A DNA stretch of 64,000 bases from Gelria sp. Kuro-4 (GCF_019668485.1 NZ_AP024619.1:495001-559000), one strand, 5' to 3'. Shown: positions 46,646-55,202, numbered from the stretch's first letter. A program made the numbers and translations. Notes: generated from the letters alone by a model not told the origin.

Positions 46646-46963
46646 TTGCGCATAGAAGAACACCCCATCCTGGGCCCGCTGCCCGCGGCCCCGGTGGTTT
46701 GGATTGAGGTGGACGGCAAAAAGGTACCGGCCCGCGCCGGCGAACCCATCGCCGCCGCGCTTTTCGCCGCAGGCATCCGCGCCTTCCGCACCACCAAGCG
46801 GCGCGGCGAGCCGCGCGGCCCCTTCTGCGGCATCGGGCGCTGCACCGACTGCGTGATGACGGTGGACGGCGTCCCCAACGTCCGTACCTGCGTCACCCCG
46901 GTTCGGGCGGGCATGAAGGTGGAGACGCAAAGGGGGCTGGGGCAGTGGCCGGAGCGGAAGTGA
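46646..46963 (+). CDS. (2Fe-2S)-binding subunit of amino-acid dehydrogenase complex
   Basis: A 105-residue ferredoxin-like protein with CGIGRCTDCVMTVDGVPNVR followed by TCVTPV, the C-x4-C-x2-C-x11-C pattern of small [2Fe-2S] subunits found with HcnA/OoxA/SoxA-type flavin dehydrogenases. The TTG at 46646 is preferred over the ATG at 46625 because GGGGGAGG lies 5 nt upstream. It is the first gene after the lysine riboswitch and overlaps the next gene. Confidence 0.8.
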   Translation: MRIEEHPILGPLPAAPVVWIEVDGKKVPARAGEPIAAALFAAGIRAFRTTKRRGEPRGPFCGIGRCTDCVMTVDGVPNVRTCVTPVRAGMKVETQRGLGQWPERK

Positions 46964-48057
46964 CGGAGGTGGCCGTGGTGGGCGGCGGGCCCGCCGGGCT
47001 GTCGGCGGCCCTGGCCGCCCGCCGAGCCGGAGCGGACGTGGTGCTTATCGACGAAAACGCCGTGCCCGGCGGGCAGCTGCGCAAACAGATCCATAAATTT
47101 TTCGGTTCCCGGGCGCACCATGCCGGGGTGCGCGGCTTCCGCATCGCGGCCGAGTTGGGGGCCGCCTGCAGGGCCCAGGGCGTGGCCTTGTGGATGGATA
47201 CAGTGGCCTACGGCCTTTTTGACCACACCCTGGGCGTGGCCCGGGAGGGTACCACCTCCACCCTTACGGCGCGTTCCATTGTACTGGCCACCGGCGCCGG
47301 CGAAAACGCCCTGGCCTTTCCCGGCTGCACCCTGCCCGGGGTGATGGGCGCCGGGGCGGTGCAGACGTTCGTGAACCTCCACCGCGTGCTGCCGGGGCGG
47401 CGGGCGCTTATGGTGGGGGCCGGCAACGTCGGGCTGATCGTTTCTTACCAGCTCCTGCAGGCGGGGGCTGAGGTGCTGGGAGTGGTGGAGGCGGCGCCGC
47501 ACATCGGCGGCTACGCCGTCCATGCGGCGAAGCTCCGGCGCGCGGGCGTTCCCATCTGGACGCGGCACACGGTGCTGGCTGCCGCCGGCGGCCGAGAGCT
47601 CGAGGCGGTCACCATTGCGGCCCTGGATGACAACGGGCGGCCGGTGCGGGGCAGCGAACAGACGTTTGCGGTGGACCTCATCTGCCTGGCGGTAGGCTTA
47701 ACTCCGCTCACGGAGCTGGCGTGGCAGGCCGGGTGCCGCTTTGCATACTCCGGCCCCCTGGGCGGGCATGTACCGCTCCACAACGCCGACATGGAAACCA
47801 CCGTACCCGGCCTCTTTGTCGCCGGGGATGCGGCCGGCGTAGAGGAGGCCTCCACGGCCCTGGAGGAGGGGTGCCTGGCCGGCCTGGCGGCGGCGGCCTT
47901 CGCCGGCCGGGGCGGCCCGGAGCTGGAAGCGGAAAAGGAAGCGGCGCGCCGCAGGCTCGAAGCCCTGCGCAGCGGGCCCTTCGGCGGCGGGCGCCGGCGC
48001 GCCCAGGAGGAAATCGTGAAAGGGTGGCTCAAATGCAGCGGCGGCCGGTGGCAGTGA
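46945..48057 (+). CDS. FAD/NAD(P) oxidoreductase subunit (alpha) of amino-acid dehydrogenase complex
   Basis: A 370-residue pyridine-nucleotide-disulfide-oxidoreductase-fold protein: FAD motif VAVVGGGPAGLSAALAARRA at the N terminus, a second dinucleotide fold GRRALMVGAGNVGLIVSYQL near residue 150, and VPGLFVAGDAAGVEEA near the end. It resembles the alpha subunits of HcnABC, opine/D-hydroxyproline dehydrogenases and archaeal dye-linked L-proline dehydrogenase, where this subunit passes electrons on. The GTG start overlaps the preceding gene by 19 nt. Confidence 0.8.
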   Translation: MAGAEVTEVAVVGGGPAGLSAALAARRAGADVVLIDENAVPGGQLRKQIHKFFGSRAHHAGVRGFRIAAELGAACRAQGVALWMDTVAYGLFDHTLGVAREGTTSTLTARSIVLATGAGENALAFPGCTLPGVMGAGAVQTFVNLHRVLPGRRALMVGAGNVGLIVSYQLLQAGAEVLGVVEAAPHIGGYAVHAAKLRRAGVPIWTRHTVLAAAGGRELEAVTIAALDDNGRPVRGSEQTFAVDLICLAVGLTPLTELAWQAGCRFAYSGPLGGHVPLHNADMETTVPGLFVAGDAAGVEEASTALEEGCLAGLAAAAFAGRGGPELEAEKEAARRRLEALRSGPFGGGRRRAQEEIVKGWLKCSGGRWQ

Positions 48058-48458
48058 TCGAGTGTCCCGAGGAGATTCCCTGCAACCCTTGCGAGACGGC
48101 CTGTCCCCAGGGGGCCATCCAGGTGGGCGAGCCTATCACGGCCCGCCCGCGCCTGGACCCAGCCAAGTGCAGCGGCTGCGGCCTGTGCGTCGCCGCCTGC
48201 CCGGGCCTGGCCATTTTCCTGGTGAAGGAAGAGGGCGAGGCGGCCGAGGTGACCTTCCCCTACGAGTTCCTGCCGCTGCCTAAGGTGGGCGCTGTGGTGA
48301 CCGCCGTAGACCGTGAAGGCAGGGCGGTGGCGGCCGCTCCCGTGACGGCGGTGCGCCAGGTGCGCACCTCGGACGGCACCTGGCTGGTTACCCTGGCCGT
48401 ACCCAGTGCCCTGGCCGCGGAAGTGCGGGGGATGAGGAGGCTGAGCGATGAGAAATGA
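48033..48458 (+). CDS. 4Fe-4S ferredoxin-type subunit (delta-like)
   Basis: A 141-residue protein with two cysteine clusters, IPCNPCETACPQGAI and CSGCGLCVAACPGLAI, enough for one or two [4Fe-4S] clusters, plus a C-terminal beta-rich region without cysteines. It overlaps both neighbouring genes, so it is part of the same complex. Comparable small iron-sulfur subunits occur in four-subunit archaeal proline dehydrogenase. Confidence 0.8.
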   Translation: MQRRPVAVIECPEEIPCNPCETACPQGAIQVGEPITARPRLDPAKCSGCGLCVAACPGLAIFLVKEEGEAAEVTFPYEFLPLPKVGAVVTAVDREGRAVAAAPVTAVRQVRTSDGTWLVTLAVPSALAAEVRGMRRLSDEK

Positions 48459-48723
48459 CGACGATGTGATCATCTGCCGCTGCGAGGAGGTAACCAAGGG
48501 CGACATCCGGCGTGCCATCCGCGCCGGAGCGACCACGGTGAAAGCCATCAAAAAATTCACCCGGGCCGGCATGGGCCTCTGCCAGGGATGCACCTGCCGT
48601 CGCCTGATCATCCAGCTTCTCGCCCAGGAGACAGGCCAGAGCCCGGCCCAGATCCCCCCCGGCACTTACCGCCCGCCGACGCGCCCGCTGATGCTGGCCG
48701 GCCTGAAGGGGGAGAAGGCATGA
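48448..48723 (+). CDS. BFD-like [2Fe-2S] subunit (gamma-like)
   Basis: A 91-residue protein with the bacterioferritin-associated-ferredoxin pattern CRCEEVTKGDIRRAIRAGA and, about 35 residues on, GLCQGCTCRRLI. In related complexes this domain is a separate subunit, or is fused to the C terminus of the alpha subunit. The start overlaps the previous gene, and the stop overlaps the next start as ATGA. Confidence 0.85.
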   Translation: MRNDDDVIICRCEEVTKGDIRRAIRAGATTVKAIKKFTRAGMGLCQGCTCRRLIIQLLAQETGQSPAQIPPGTYRPPTRPLMLAGLKGEKA

Positions 48724-49922
48724 AGGCTCCGGATGTGGTGGTGGTGGGCGGCGGCGTTATTGGCACCGCCGTCACCTACTACCTGGCCAAGCAGGGCGCG
48801 GATGTTCTTCTTGTGGAGCGGGCGGAACTGGGCGCCGAGACGTCTTCCGCCTGCGACGGCTTTGTGATCCTCCAGTCGAAAAGCCCGGGGGTACACCTGT
48901 CGCTGGCCCTGGCGTCCGCGGAGCTGTATCGGGGCCTGGCGGACGAGCTGGAGTGGGATATTGAGTACAACAACTGCGGCGGGCTCATCGTCATTGAGCG
49001 CGAAGAAGAACTTCCGGCCATGCGCACCTTTATGGCCAAGCAACAGGCCATCGGCTTGGACGTGCGCCTCCTTTCCGGCGACGAGGCCCGCCGCTTGGAA
49101 CCCGCCCTGGCACCGCACATCGTGGGTGCCACCTACAGCCCCCAGGACAGCCAGGTGAATCCCTTGCAGGTGGTGCTGGGGTTCGCTCAGGCCGCAGCGC
49201 GGCTGGGGGCGACGCTGCGCCAGGGGACGCCGCTCGAGAGGCTGCGCCGCGCCGGCGGGCGCCTCAGCGCCGTGGTGGCGGGGGGAGAAGAGATCGCCGC
49301 GGGGGCGGTGGTGTTCGCCACGGGCGTTTTCACCCCGCAGCTCGTCGCCCCGCTCGGCTTGGAGCTGCCGCTGCGGCCGCGCCGCGGCCAGCTGGTGGTA
49401 ACGGAGCCGGCTCCGCCCTTGGTGCACCACATTTTCCTCTGTGCCCGCTACATCGCCGCCAAGTACCACCCGGAGCTGCTGGCGGCGGCGGAGGACGAGG
49501 CGCTGCGCCTGGGGGTGGGGCTGGCCCTGGAGCAAACGCAGAGCGGGGGCTTTCTCATCGGCAGCACGCGGGAATTTGTGGATTGGGATAAGGGGACCAC
49601 GCCGCTCGGCATCAGGGCAGTCGTCCGCCACGCCACCCGTATCATGCCGGCGCTGGCGAGGCTCCACGCCGTCCGCACTTTTGCCGGGCTCCGCCCGTAC
49701 ACCCCCGACGGCCTGCCCTTCCTCGGCAAAGCGCCGGGGTGGGAGAATCTCTACATTGCGGCGGGGCACGAGGGTGACGGGATCGCCCTGGCCCCCATCA
49801 CCGGCCGGCTGCTGGCGGAGCTCATCCTCAGCGGCCGAACGTCGTTTCCCCTGGCCGAGTTCGCCGTGGACCGCTTTGCCCGCGGCAAAGACCAGGGCGG
49901 GCAGCTGAAGGTCACGCCTTGA
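48720..49922 (+). CDS. DAO-family FAD amino-acid dehydrogenase subunit (beta, catalytic)
   Basis: A 400-residue D-amino-acid-oxidase-fold flavoprotein: FAD motif DVVVVGGGVIGTAVTYYLAK, ETSSACDGFVIL, and the C-terminal FAGLRPYTPDGLPFLGKAPG with GHEGDGIALAPITGRLLAEL. It belongs with the catalytic beta subunits of HcnC, OoxB, proline and D-hydroxyproline dehydrogenases, which oxidise the C-N bond of an amino acid and feed electrons to the partner subunits. The substrate is not visible; the lysine riboswitch upstream suggests lysine or a derivative. Last gene of the tightly overlapping five-gene set. Confidence 0.82.
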   Translation: MKAPDVVVVGGGVIGTAVTYYLAKQGADVLLVERAELGAETSSACDGFVILQSKSPGVHLSLALASAELYRGLADELEWDIEYNNCGGLIVIEREEELPAMRTFMAKQQAIGLDVRLLSGDEARRLEPALAPHIVGATYSPQDSQVNPLQVVLGFAQAAARLGATLRQGTPLERLRRAGGRLSAVVAGGEEIAAGAVVFATGVFTPQLVAPLGLELPLRPRRGQLVVTEPAPPLVHHIFLCARYIAAKYHPELLAAAEDEALRLGVGLALEQTQSGGFLIGSTREFVDWDKGTTPLGIRAVVRHATRIMPALARLHAVRTFAGLRPYTPDGLPFLGKAPGWENLYIAAGHEGDGIALAPITGRLLAELILSGRTSFPLAEFAVDRFARGKDQGGQLKVTP

Positions 49923-49962
49923 GCACCCAGCCGACGAAAGAAGATACTCTTTCGGCGCCGGT

Positions 49963-50024
49963 GATGCAGCGAAAGTTGTATCGCCCGTCGTTCGCGATCG
50001 GGGTCGGATCTCGCGCCCGACGGG
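49963..50024. repeat. repeat element copy A (hairpin) before the transporter gene
   Basis: A compound hairpin: CCCGTCG/CGACGGG outer stem, symmetric TT/CC internal loop, CGCGA/TCGCG inner stem, 13-nt loop. About 60 nt is clearly similar to a second copy near 55,349-55,410, including the CGCGATCnGGGTCGG core and the GCGCCC that follows. Both copies lie in 5' leaders of membrane transport genes. Confidence 0.6.
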
Positions 50025-50092
50025 AGAACCCTTTGTGCCGCCCGCACTTTTTATTCAAACGAGACCTGCAGTGGCGAGGAGGTGGTTGGCCC

Positions 50093-51439
50093 GTGTTGAG
50101 CGTCCTCATCCCGGTGGCGGCCCTGTTCCTGATTATCCTGATACCCCTTCCCAAAATCGGCGGGGAAGTGCGCCTGGGGCTTCTCACCGCCGCCTTCCTG
50201 GCTTTCCTCTTCGGCGGCGTGGCCCCGGGCGCGGCCCTCCTGGCGGCCATCGACGGCATCGACCGCATCGCCTGGGTGATCGGCCTTTCCATCTTCGGGA
50301 GCATTTATGCCCAGTCCCAGGTTAGCCTCGGCACCATGGACACTGTGCTCAACACCTTCCGCGCCCTCTTCGGCCGCTCGCCCAAGGGGCTCATCGCGGC
50401 GGTGCTCCTCACCCTGGTGCTGGCGGGGTCCCTCCTGGGTGACGCCATCGCCGCCGTCACGGTCATCGGGGTGCTGGTGGTGCTCTCCCTGGCGGAGCTG
50501 GGCCTCAGCCCCGAGGAGACAAGTGTCATCATCCTCCTGGGCGGTATCCTCGGTTCCATCATGCCGCCCATCACCCAGGCCTTCTTTCTAGCCGCCGGCC
50601 TGGTAGGTACGCCGGTCGACCCGGTGGTGAACACCGGCTACGTAACCGTGAGCCTCGGCGTCATCGTGGGCCTCTTCACCGTCTGGCGCTACGTGCGCAT
50701 CAAAGAATTGCCCGCCGAGCTTATCCCGGACCGGACGGCCGGCCGGATTCTGGCGCAGGAATGGCTGCGCCTTTTGCCCCTCGCCGTCCTGGCGGGCATT
50801 GTCGTGCTGCGGTCCGGCTTCAAGGTGGAACTGCTTAAGGTGCTGGACCCGCTGCTTCCTTTCGCGGGAGTCCCCATCGCCAAGGCTCTGACCAACCGCA
50901 TCATCCAGGCCATCATCGTGGCCACCCTGGTGGCCTTCACCTTCCGGCGCGTGCGCCGCGACGCGGGGACCATCTTCCGCAAGGGTCTGGCCGCCGTCTC
51001 TAAAACCGTACAGATCCAGCTCTGCGCCGGCGTCATGATCGGTGCCTTTTACGCCTCGGGCATGATCGACCAGGTGGTGGCCTTCACCAAGGGCCTCACA
51101 CCGGCGGCGCTTAAGCTGGGCGGCGGCGCAGCCATGCTCCTCCTGGGCATGCTCACCGGGTCGCAGACCACCGCGCAAAACACGCTGGTGCCCTTTCTAG
51201 GTCCCATCCTCACTCAAAACCTGGGTGTCGCCCCGGCCAAGGCGGCGCTCGGCGCGGCCCACCTGGCCATGGCCGGGCAGTCCATGCCGCCGGTGTGCCT
51301 GACCACCTTTGTGGTGGTAGGGATTGTCGGCGGTATCCTGGCCAAGAAGGTGGACCCGGTGCGGGTGATGCTGATGGCCCTCCCGGTTACCCTCTACTTC
51401 GCCCTGACGGGCCTGGCGGCCTGGTTCCAGCTGTTCTAG
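50093..51439 (+). CDS. DctM-like (IT superfamily) membrane transporter
   Basis: A 448-residue protein with 11-12 hydrophobic segments. Two related re-entrant motifs, GSIMPPITQAFFLAAGLVG and, in the second half, GSQTTAQNTLVPFLGP with AGQSMPPVCLTT, place it in the ion-transporter superfamily that includes TRAP large subunits (DctM). No small TRAP subunit or binding protein is nearby. A GTG at 50093 with GAGGAGGTGG upstream is chosen. By position it should move the substrate of the preceding dehydrogenase. Confidence 0.7.
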   Translation: MLSVLIPVAALFLIILIPLPKIGGEVRLGLLTAAFLAFLFGGVAPGAALLAAIDGIDRIAWVIGLSIFGSIYAQSQVSLGTMDTVLNTFRALFGRSPKGLIAAVLLTLVLAGSLLGDAIAAVTVIGVLVVLSLAELGLSPEETSVIILLGGILGSIMPPITQAFFLAAGLVGTPVDPVVNTGYVTVSLGVIVGLFTVWRYVRIKELPAELIPDRTAGRILAQEWLRLLPLAVLAGIVVLRSGFKVELLKVLDPLLPFAGVPIAKALTNRIIQAIIVATLVAFTFRRVRRDAGTIFRKGLAAVSKTVQIQLCAGVMIGAFYASGMIDQVVAFTKGLTPAALKLGGGAAMLLLGMLTGSQTTAQNTLVPFLGPILTQNLGVAPAKAALGAAHLAMAGQSMPPVCLTTFVVVGIVGGILAKKVDPVRVMLMALPVTLYFALTGLAAWFQLF

Positions 51440-51478
51440 CCGGCGGGCCGGCGCGCGGCAGGCGAAAGGAGAAGCGGC

Positions 51479-52225
51479 ATGGCACTGATTGAGGGCGGTT
51501 ACACCAACTACGGCCAGGTCCTGGGAATCATCATGCTGGATACGCGTTTCCCGCGCCTCCCGGGCGATGTGGGCAACGCCGCCACCTTCCCATTTCCGGT
51601 GCGTTACCAGGTGGTTAAGGGTGCCTCACCGCTTAAGGTGGTTGAAGAGGCGGACCCGGCCCTGCTCACGCCCTTCATCGCGGCGGCGCAGGAACTTGAG
51701 GCCGCTGGGGTGCGCACCATCACCACGAGCTGCGGCTTTCTTGCCCTTTGGCAGGCGGAGCTTGCCGCCAGTGTGAAGGTCCCGCTCTTTACATCGAGCC
51801 TGCTGCAGGTGCCGCTGGCCTGGCGCCTCACCGGCGGGCGGCCGGTAGGCATCATCACCGCCCACGCACCGAGCCTCTCACCGCGCCACCTGGCCGCGGT
51901 GGGTGCAGAAGAAGTGCCGCACGTGATCTACGGGCTGGAGGAGGCCCCGGAGTTCACCCGCACGTTTATTCGGGGCGAAGCAACGCTGGATCCGGCGGCT
52001 GTCGAAAACGAGGTGCGCCACGCCGCCCGCCGGTTGGCTTCCGCTCACCCGGAGATCGGCTCCATCGTCCTCGAGTGCACCAACCTGCCGCCCTTTGCAC
52101 GCGCGGTGCAGGAGGAAAGCCGCCTTCCCGTGTTCGATATCGTGAGCCTGTGCCACCTGGTGGCGCGCGCCGGCGCGTGCTCTACCTACCCTCCCTTCGC
52201 CGGGTGGGCGGCTGTTTCCGGATAA
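51479..52225 (+). CDS. aspartate/glutamate racemase family protein
   Basis: A 248-residue Asp/Glu/hydantoin-racemase-superfamily protein. Both catalytic cysteines appear conserved: TTSCGFLALWQ and IVLECTNLPPFA. Such enzymes racemise amino acids without PLP, and some members have other lyase or isomerase roles. The ATG start has AAAGGAG upstream. It lies 39 nt after the transporter and could interconvert L- and D-forms of the substrate of the upstream dehydrogenase. Confidence 0.78.
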   Translation: MALIEGGYTNYGQVLGIIMLDTRFPRLPGDVGNAATFPFPVRYQVVKGASPLKVVEEADPALLTPFIAAAQELEAAGVRTITTSCGFLALWQAELAASVKVPLFTSSLLQVPLAWRLTGGRPVGIITAHAPSLSPRHLAAVGAEEVPHVIYGLEEAPEFTRTFIRGEATLDPAAVENEVRHAARRLASAHPEIGSIVLECTNLPPFARAVQEESRLPVFDIVSLCHLVARAGACSTYPPFAGWAAVSG

Positions 52226-52276
52226 AGCCGCGGGAGCGCGGAAAAGCTATCAGCAAGAACTGCGGGAGGTGGCTGT

Positions 52277-52525
52277 GTGGCAGAGAGGATCGCCGTCGAG
52301 GCCGGGCTGGACTACGTCAAAAAGTACCTGACCCGGCAAGGGTACGACGTGGTGGATCTCAGCGGCAGACAGGAAGACGCCGCGGCCGTGGTGATAAGCG
52401 GGCAGGATGACTCCTTCTTGGGCATGGCCGACCGCACCACGGCCGTCCCGGTGATTTCCGCCGAAGGGCGGACCCCGGAGGAGGTCCTGACAGACATCAA
52501 AGAACGCCTGGACAAGGCCAGATGA
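52277..52525 (+). CDS. UPF0180 (YkuS-like) protein
   Basis: An 82-residue small soluble protein with AGLDYVKKYLTRQGYDVVDL and VVISGQDDSFLGMADRTTAV, matching the UPF0180/YkuS family of unknown function. The GTG start has GGGAGGTGG upstream. It ends the segment before a strong terminator. Confidence 0.75.
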   Translation: MAERIAVEAGLDYVKKYLTRQGYDVVDLSGRQEDAAAVVISGQDDSFLGMADRTTAVPVISAEGRTPEEVLTDIKERLDKAR

Positions 52526-52556
52526 GGCAGGAAAAGCCCTGCCTCATCGCTTTTTT
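52522..52556 (+). terminator. intrinsic terminator after the YkuS-like gene
   Basis: ATGAGGCAGG/CCTGCCTCAT, 10-bp perfect stem with a 6-nt loop, followed by CGCTTTTTT. It ends the 46,646-52,525 unit. Confidence 0.9.
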
Positions 52557-52625
52557 CCCGCCCCGGTGCGCCGGGAGCAGGAAAGCCGGGCCGGGCGCCG
52601 AAAGGGAAATTTAGGGGGGATTGCC

Positions 52626-53741
52626 GTGCTTATTGCTGTACCCCGGGAAAGGGTGCCGGGGGAACTCAGGGTGGCCGTGGTGCCGAACGGGGCGGCGGCA
52701 CTTACGCGCCTGGGACACCGCGTCCTGGTGGAGGAAGGCGCCGGTGCCGGGAGCGGCTGGAGCGACGCCGAGTATGCCGCGGCCGGTGCGGAGGTGGTGA
52801 GCGACCTGGCCGCACTTTACCGGGCGGCCGAGGTGATCGTTAAGGTAAAGGAGCCGGTGGAGGAGGAAGTGGAACTTCTCCGGGCCGGGCAGGTGCTGCT
52901 CGCTTTCCTCATGTTCAGCAAAAACCGCCCGCTCCTGAAGGCGCTCCTTCAAAAACAGGCGGTGGGGCTGGGCTGGGAAAAGGTTCAGGGCGCAGGCGGC
53001 GTCCGCCCGGTGCTGGCTGCCATGAGCGAGATCTCGGGGCAGGCCGCTGTCCTCGTGGCCGCCGACCTTTTGCGCACGGACCGCGGTGGCCCCGGCCTGC
53101 TGCTCGGCGGGGTGAGCGGCCTGCTGTCGCCCCGCGTGGTCATCCTTGGCCCGGGCCGGGTGGGGCGGGCGGCCGCGCGCGCCGCCGCGGGGCTGGGGGC
53201 TCAGGTCGTCCTGGTAGGGCACAGCCTGGAGCAGGCGCGGGCGCTCCAAGGGGAGCTGCCGCCCGGCGTCGCCACCGTGGTGGCGCAGGGTGACGCGCTG
53301 GCGCGCTGCCTGGCCGGCTGTCAGGTGCTCATCAACACCGTCACCCTGGGCCCGGGGGAGCGGGGGGAACACCTGGTTGCCCGCGCTGACCTGAAGCTCC
53401 TGGCGCCGGGCGCCGTCATCATCGATGTGGCCGTGGACGAGGGCGGCGCTGTCGAGACCAGCCGTCTCACCACCTGGGACGATCCCATCTATGTGGAAGA
53501 GGGCGTGCGGCACCTGGCCGTTCCCAACCTGCCGGCGCGCTTTCCGCGCACCGCCACCACCGCGCTCGCCACGGTGGTCTTACCCTATCTCAAGGCCATC
53601 GCCGCCGCCGGCTGGCGCGCGGCCCTGCGGGCCGATGCCGGCCTTAGGGCGGGCCTCGCCTGCGTGGACGGGCGCCTCACCGATGAACGGGCCGCCCGCC
53701 TCTACGGGCTTACCTTTCACCCGGCCGAGGATGAGGTGTAA
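52626..53741 (+). CDS. alanine-dehydrogenase-family protein with altered active site
   Basis: A 371-residue member of the alanine dehydrogenase/PNT family: IAVPRERVPGELRVAVVP, the substrate lysine block EVIVKVKEPVEEEV, LLLGGVSGLLSPRVVILGPG for NAD binding, and VIIDVAVDEGGAVETS. The block that normally reads FTYLHLA reads LAFLMFSKN here, so Met96 occupies the position of the catalytic His. The substrate or activity may therefore differ from L-alanine deamination. The GTG start has GGGGGG 6 nt upstream. Confidence 0.75.
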   Translation: MLIAVPRERVPGELRVAVVPNGAAALTRLGHRVLVEEGAGAGSGWSDAEYAAAGAEVVSDLAALYRAAEVIVKVKEPVEEEVELLRAGQVLLAFLMFSKNRPLLKALLQKQAVGLGWEKVQGAGGVRPVLAAMSEISGQAAVLVAADLLRTDRGGPGLLLGGVSGLLSPRVVILGPGRVGRAAARAAAGLGAQVVLVGHSLEQARALQGELPPGVATVVAQGDALARCLAGCQVLINTVTLGPGERGEHLVARADLKLLAPGAVIIDVAVDEGGAVETSRLTTWDDPIYVEEGVRHLAVPNLPARFPRTATTALATVVLPYLKAIAAAGWRAALRADAGLRAGLACVDGRLTDERAARLYGLTFHPAEDEV

Positions 53742-53742
53742 A

Positions 53743-53901
53743 ATGGCGGCCGTTTTCCCGGCGCTGCTTATCCTGACGGCCACCGGCCTCCTTCTTAGCT
53801 TGGGCCGGCGGCGCCTGGATGGCCTGCGCCGCCGTGCCCCGCAGGGCGCTTCCCGCCTGACGGCGCGCCGGCACGCAGGAAGAAACAGAGACCGGGCCTG
53901 A
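53743..53901 (+). CDS. small hypothetical membrane peptide
   Basis: A possible 52-residue peptide starting one base after the preceding stop codon: one hydrophobic segment (VFPALLILTATGLLLSLG) followed by an Arg-rich tail. The ribosome-binding site is weak (GAGGTG very close to the ATG). It may not be real. Confidence 0.35.
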   Translation: MAAVFPALLILTATGLLLSLGRRRLDGLRRRAPQGASRLTARRHAGRNRDRA

Positions 53902-53984
53902 GAGGGCAGCAGCTTGGTACGCTGGTTTTCGTTGCGCGGGAAAAAGCACGGCTCCTGGGCCGGGTCTCCCAGCGCGCGAGCGCC

Positions 53985-55085
53985 CTAGAACGGGGCGCGG
54001 GGGTCGATGACGGCCTTAATCACCCTCTGGGCCTCGACGTCCGCCAGGGCCAGGTTGGCCTCGCCGAGGGCGTAGCGGCGGGTGATGAAGCGCTGCCAGC
54101 CGATGCGGTCGTTATGCTTGGCCAACACCTTAAGGGCGCGGTAGAAGTGGCTGAAGTCGATGCCCCAGGTGCCGCGGATGTCCACGTGTTTCTTGTTGAT
54201 GTCCCAGTGCGGGTTAAGGGTTACCTCGCCGTGGTCGGTGTACTGCCCGACCACCACGTAGGTACCGCAGTCGCGCGTCATGGCGAGCCCTTCTTTCAGC
54301 GCCGCGGGAACGCCGGTGGCCTCGATGACGACGTCGGCACCGCGTCCGCCGGTGAGCGCCTTTACGCGTGCTACGCGCTCGGCGGCCGGGACCTCCTCGA
54401 TGTCGATCACTTCATCGACGCCGAGCGAGCGGGCAAAATCCAGCCGCAGCCGAGGTGCCCCCACCAGGATCACCCGGCAGGCACCGGCGAGAACACTAAG
54501 GAGGGCCGCGTTAAGGCCCACCGGGCCGCTTCCCTGTACCACCACGCTGGCGGCCAGGCCTACGCCGCCGCGCTCCACGGCGTGAAAGGCGGTCGGCAGG
54601 CCGCAGCCGCCGCCGATGACGGCCTCGGGCGGCACATGCGCCGGTACTTTCACGATGCGCACGCCCGGCTTAAGGTAGATTTTTTCACTCCAGCCGCCCA
54701 AGAGGCCCTCGCTGGCCGAATAGGTGATGCCGTACACGCGCCGCTTGGGGCAGCGCGTGGAGGCCTTGGCCACCTCACAGTACCAGCAGCTGTGGCAGGT
54801 GCCGTGGACGTCAAGAAACGTCACTACGTCGCCGGGCTTGAGGACCTCGCCGTCCCCGTCGCGCACCTCACCGCCGGTTGCTTCCACCTCTCCCACGTTG
54901 ATGTGCCCCGGGATGATGGGGTAAGGAACCTCGGCCAGCCGGCCGTGCCAGAGGTGCACGTCGGTGCCGCAAACCTCGGAAAAGAGGGTTTTAAGGACCA
55001 CGCCGCCGGGCTCGAGCACCGGTTCGGGGAATTCTCTCACCTGAACGGGCTGCTCCGGCGCTTCCATAACCGCCGCCTTGACCAT
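53985..55085 (-). CDS. zinc-dependent MDR alcohol/threonine dehydrogenase-like
   Basis: A 366-residue medium-chain dehydrogenase. Catalytic zinc ligands: Cys in SEVCGTDVHLWHG and His in IIPGHINVGEVEA. The structural-zinc cysteines appear in GTCHSCWYCEVAKASTRCPK. The NAD(P) motif is VVQGSGPVGLNAALLSVLAG. Substrate unknown. The ATG at 55085 is taken over an upstream GTG because of the GGAAGG just before it. It is convergent with the preceding genes. Confidence 0.82.
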   Translation of the reverse strand: MVKAAVMEAPEQPVQVREFPEPVLEPGGVVLKTLFSEVCGTDVHLWHGRLAEVPYPIIPGHINVGEVEATGGEVRDGDGEVLKPGDVVTFLDVHGTCHSCWYCEVAKASTRCPKRRVYGITYSASEGLLGGWSEKIYLKPGVRIVKVPAHVPPEAVIGGGCGLPTAFHAVERGGVGLAASVVVQGSGPVGLNAALLSVLAGACRVILVGAPRLRLDFARSLGVDEVIDIEEVPAAERVARVKALTGGRGADVVIEATGVPAALKEGLAMTRDCGTYVVVGQYTDHGEVTLNPHWDINKKHVDIRGTWGIDFSHFYRALKVLAKHNDRIGWQRFITRRYALGEANLALADVEAQRVIKAVIDPRAPF

Positions 55086-55186
55086 GCCTGCACTTCCTTC
55101 CACGTGAGCTCCGGCGCTAAGCGCGCTTGCCACTTTATTCGCGCCGCAGGCGCAAAATCCCTCTAGTCAGACCGCGAGAAATGGGG

Positions 55187-55192
55187 TATAAT
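55187..55192 (+). promoter_or_regulatory. -10 of the manganese-riboswitch transcript
   Basis: TATAAT about 14 nt before the riboswitch aptamer, with a weak TAGTCA -35 at 17-nt spacing. Confidence 0.6.
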
Positions 55193-55202
55193 GAACCTGG
55201 AT

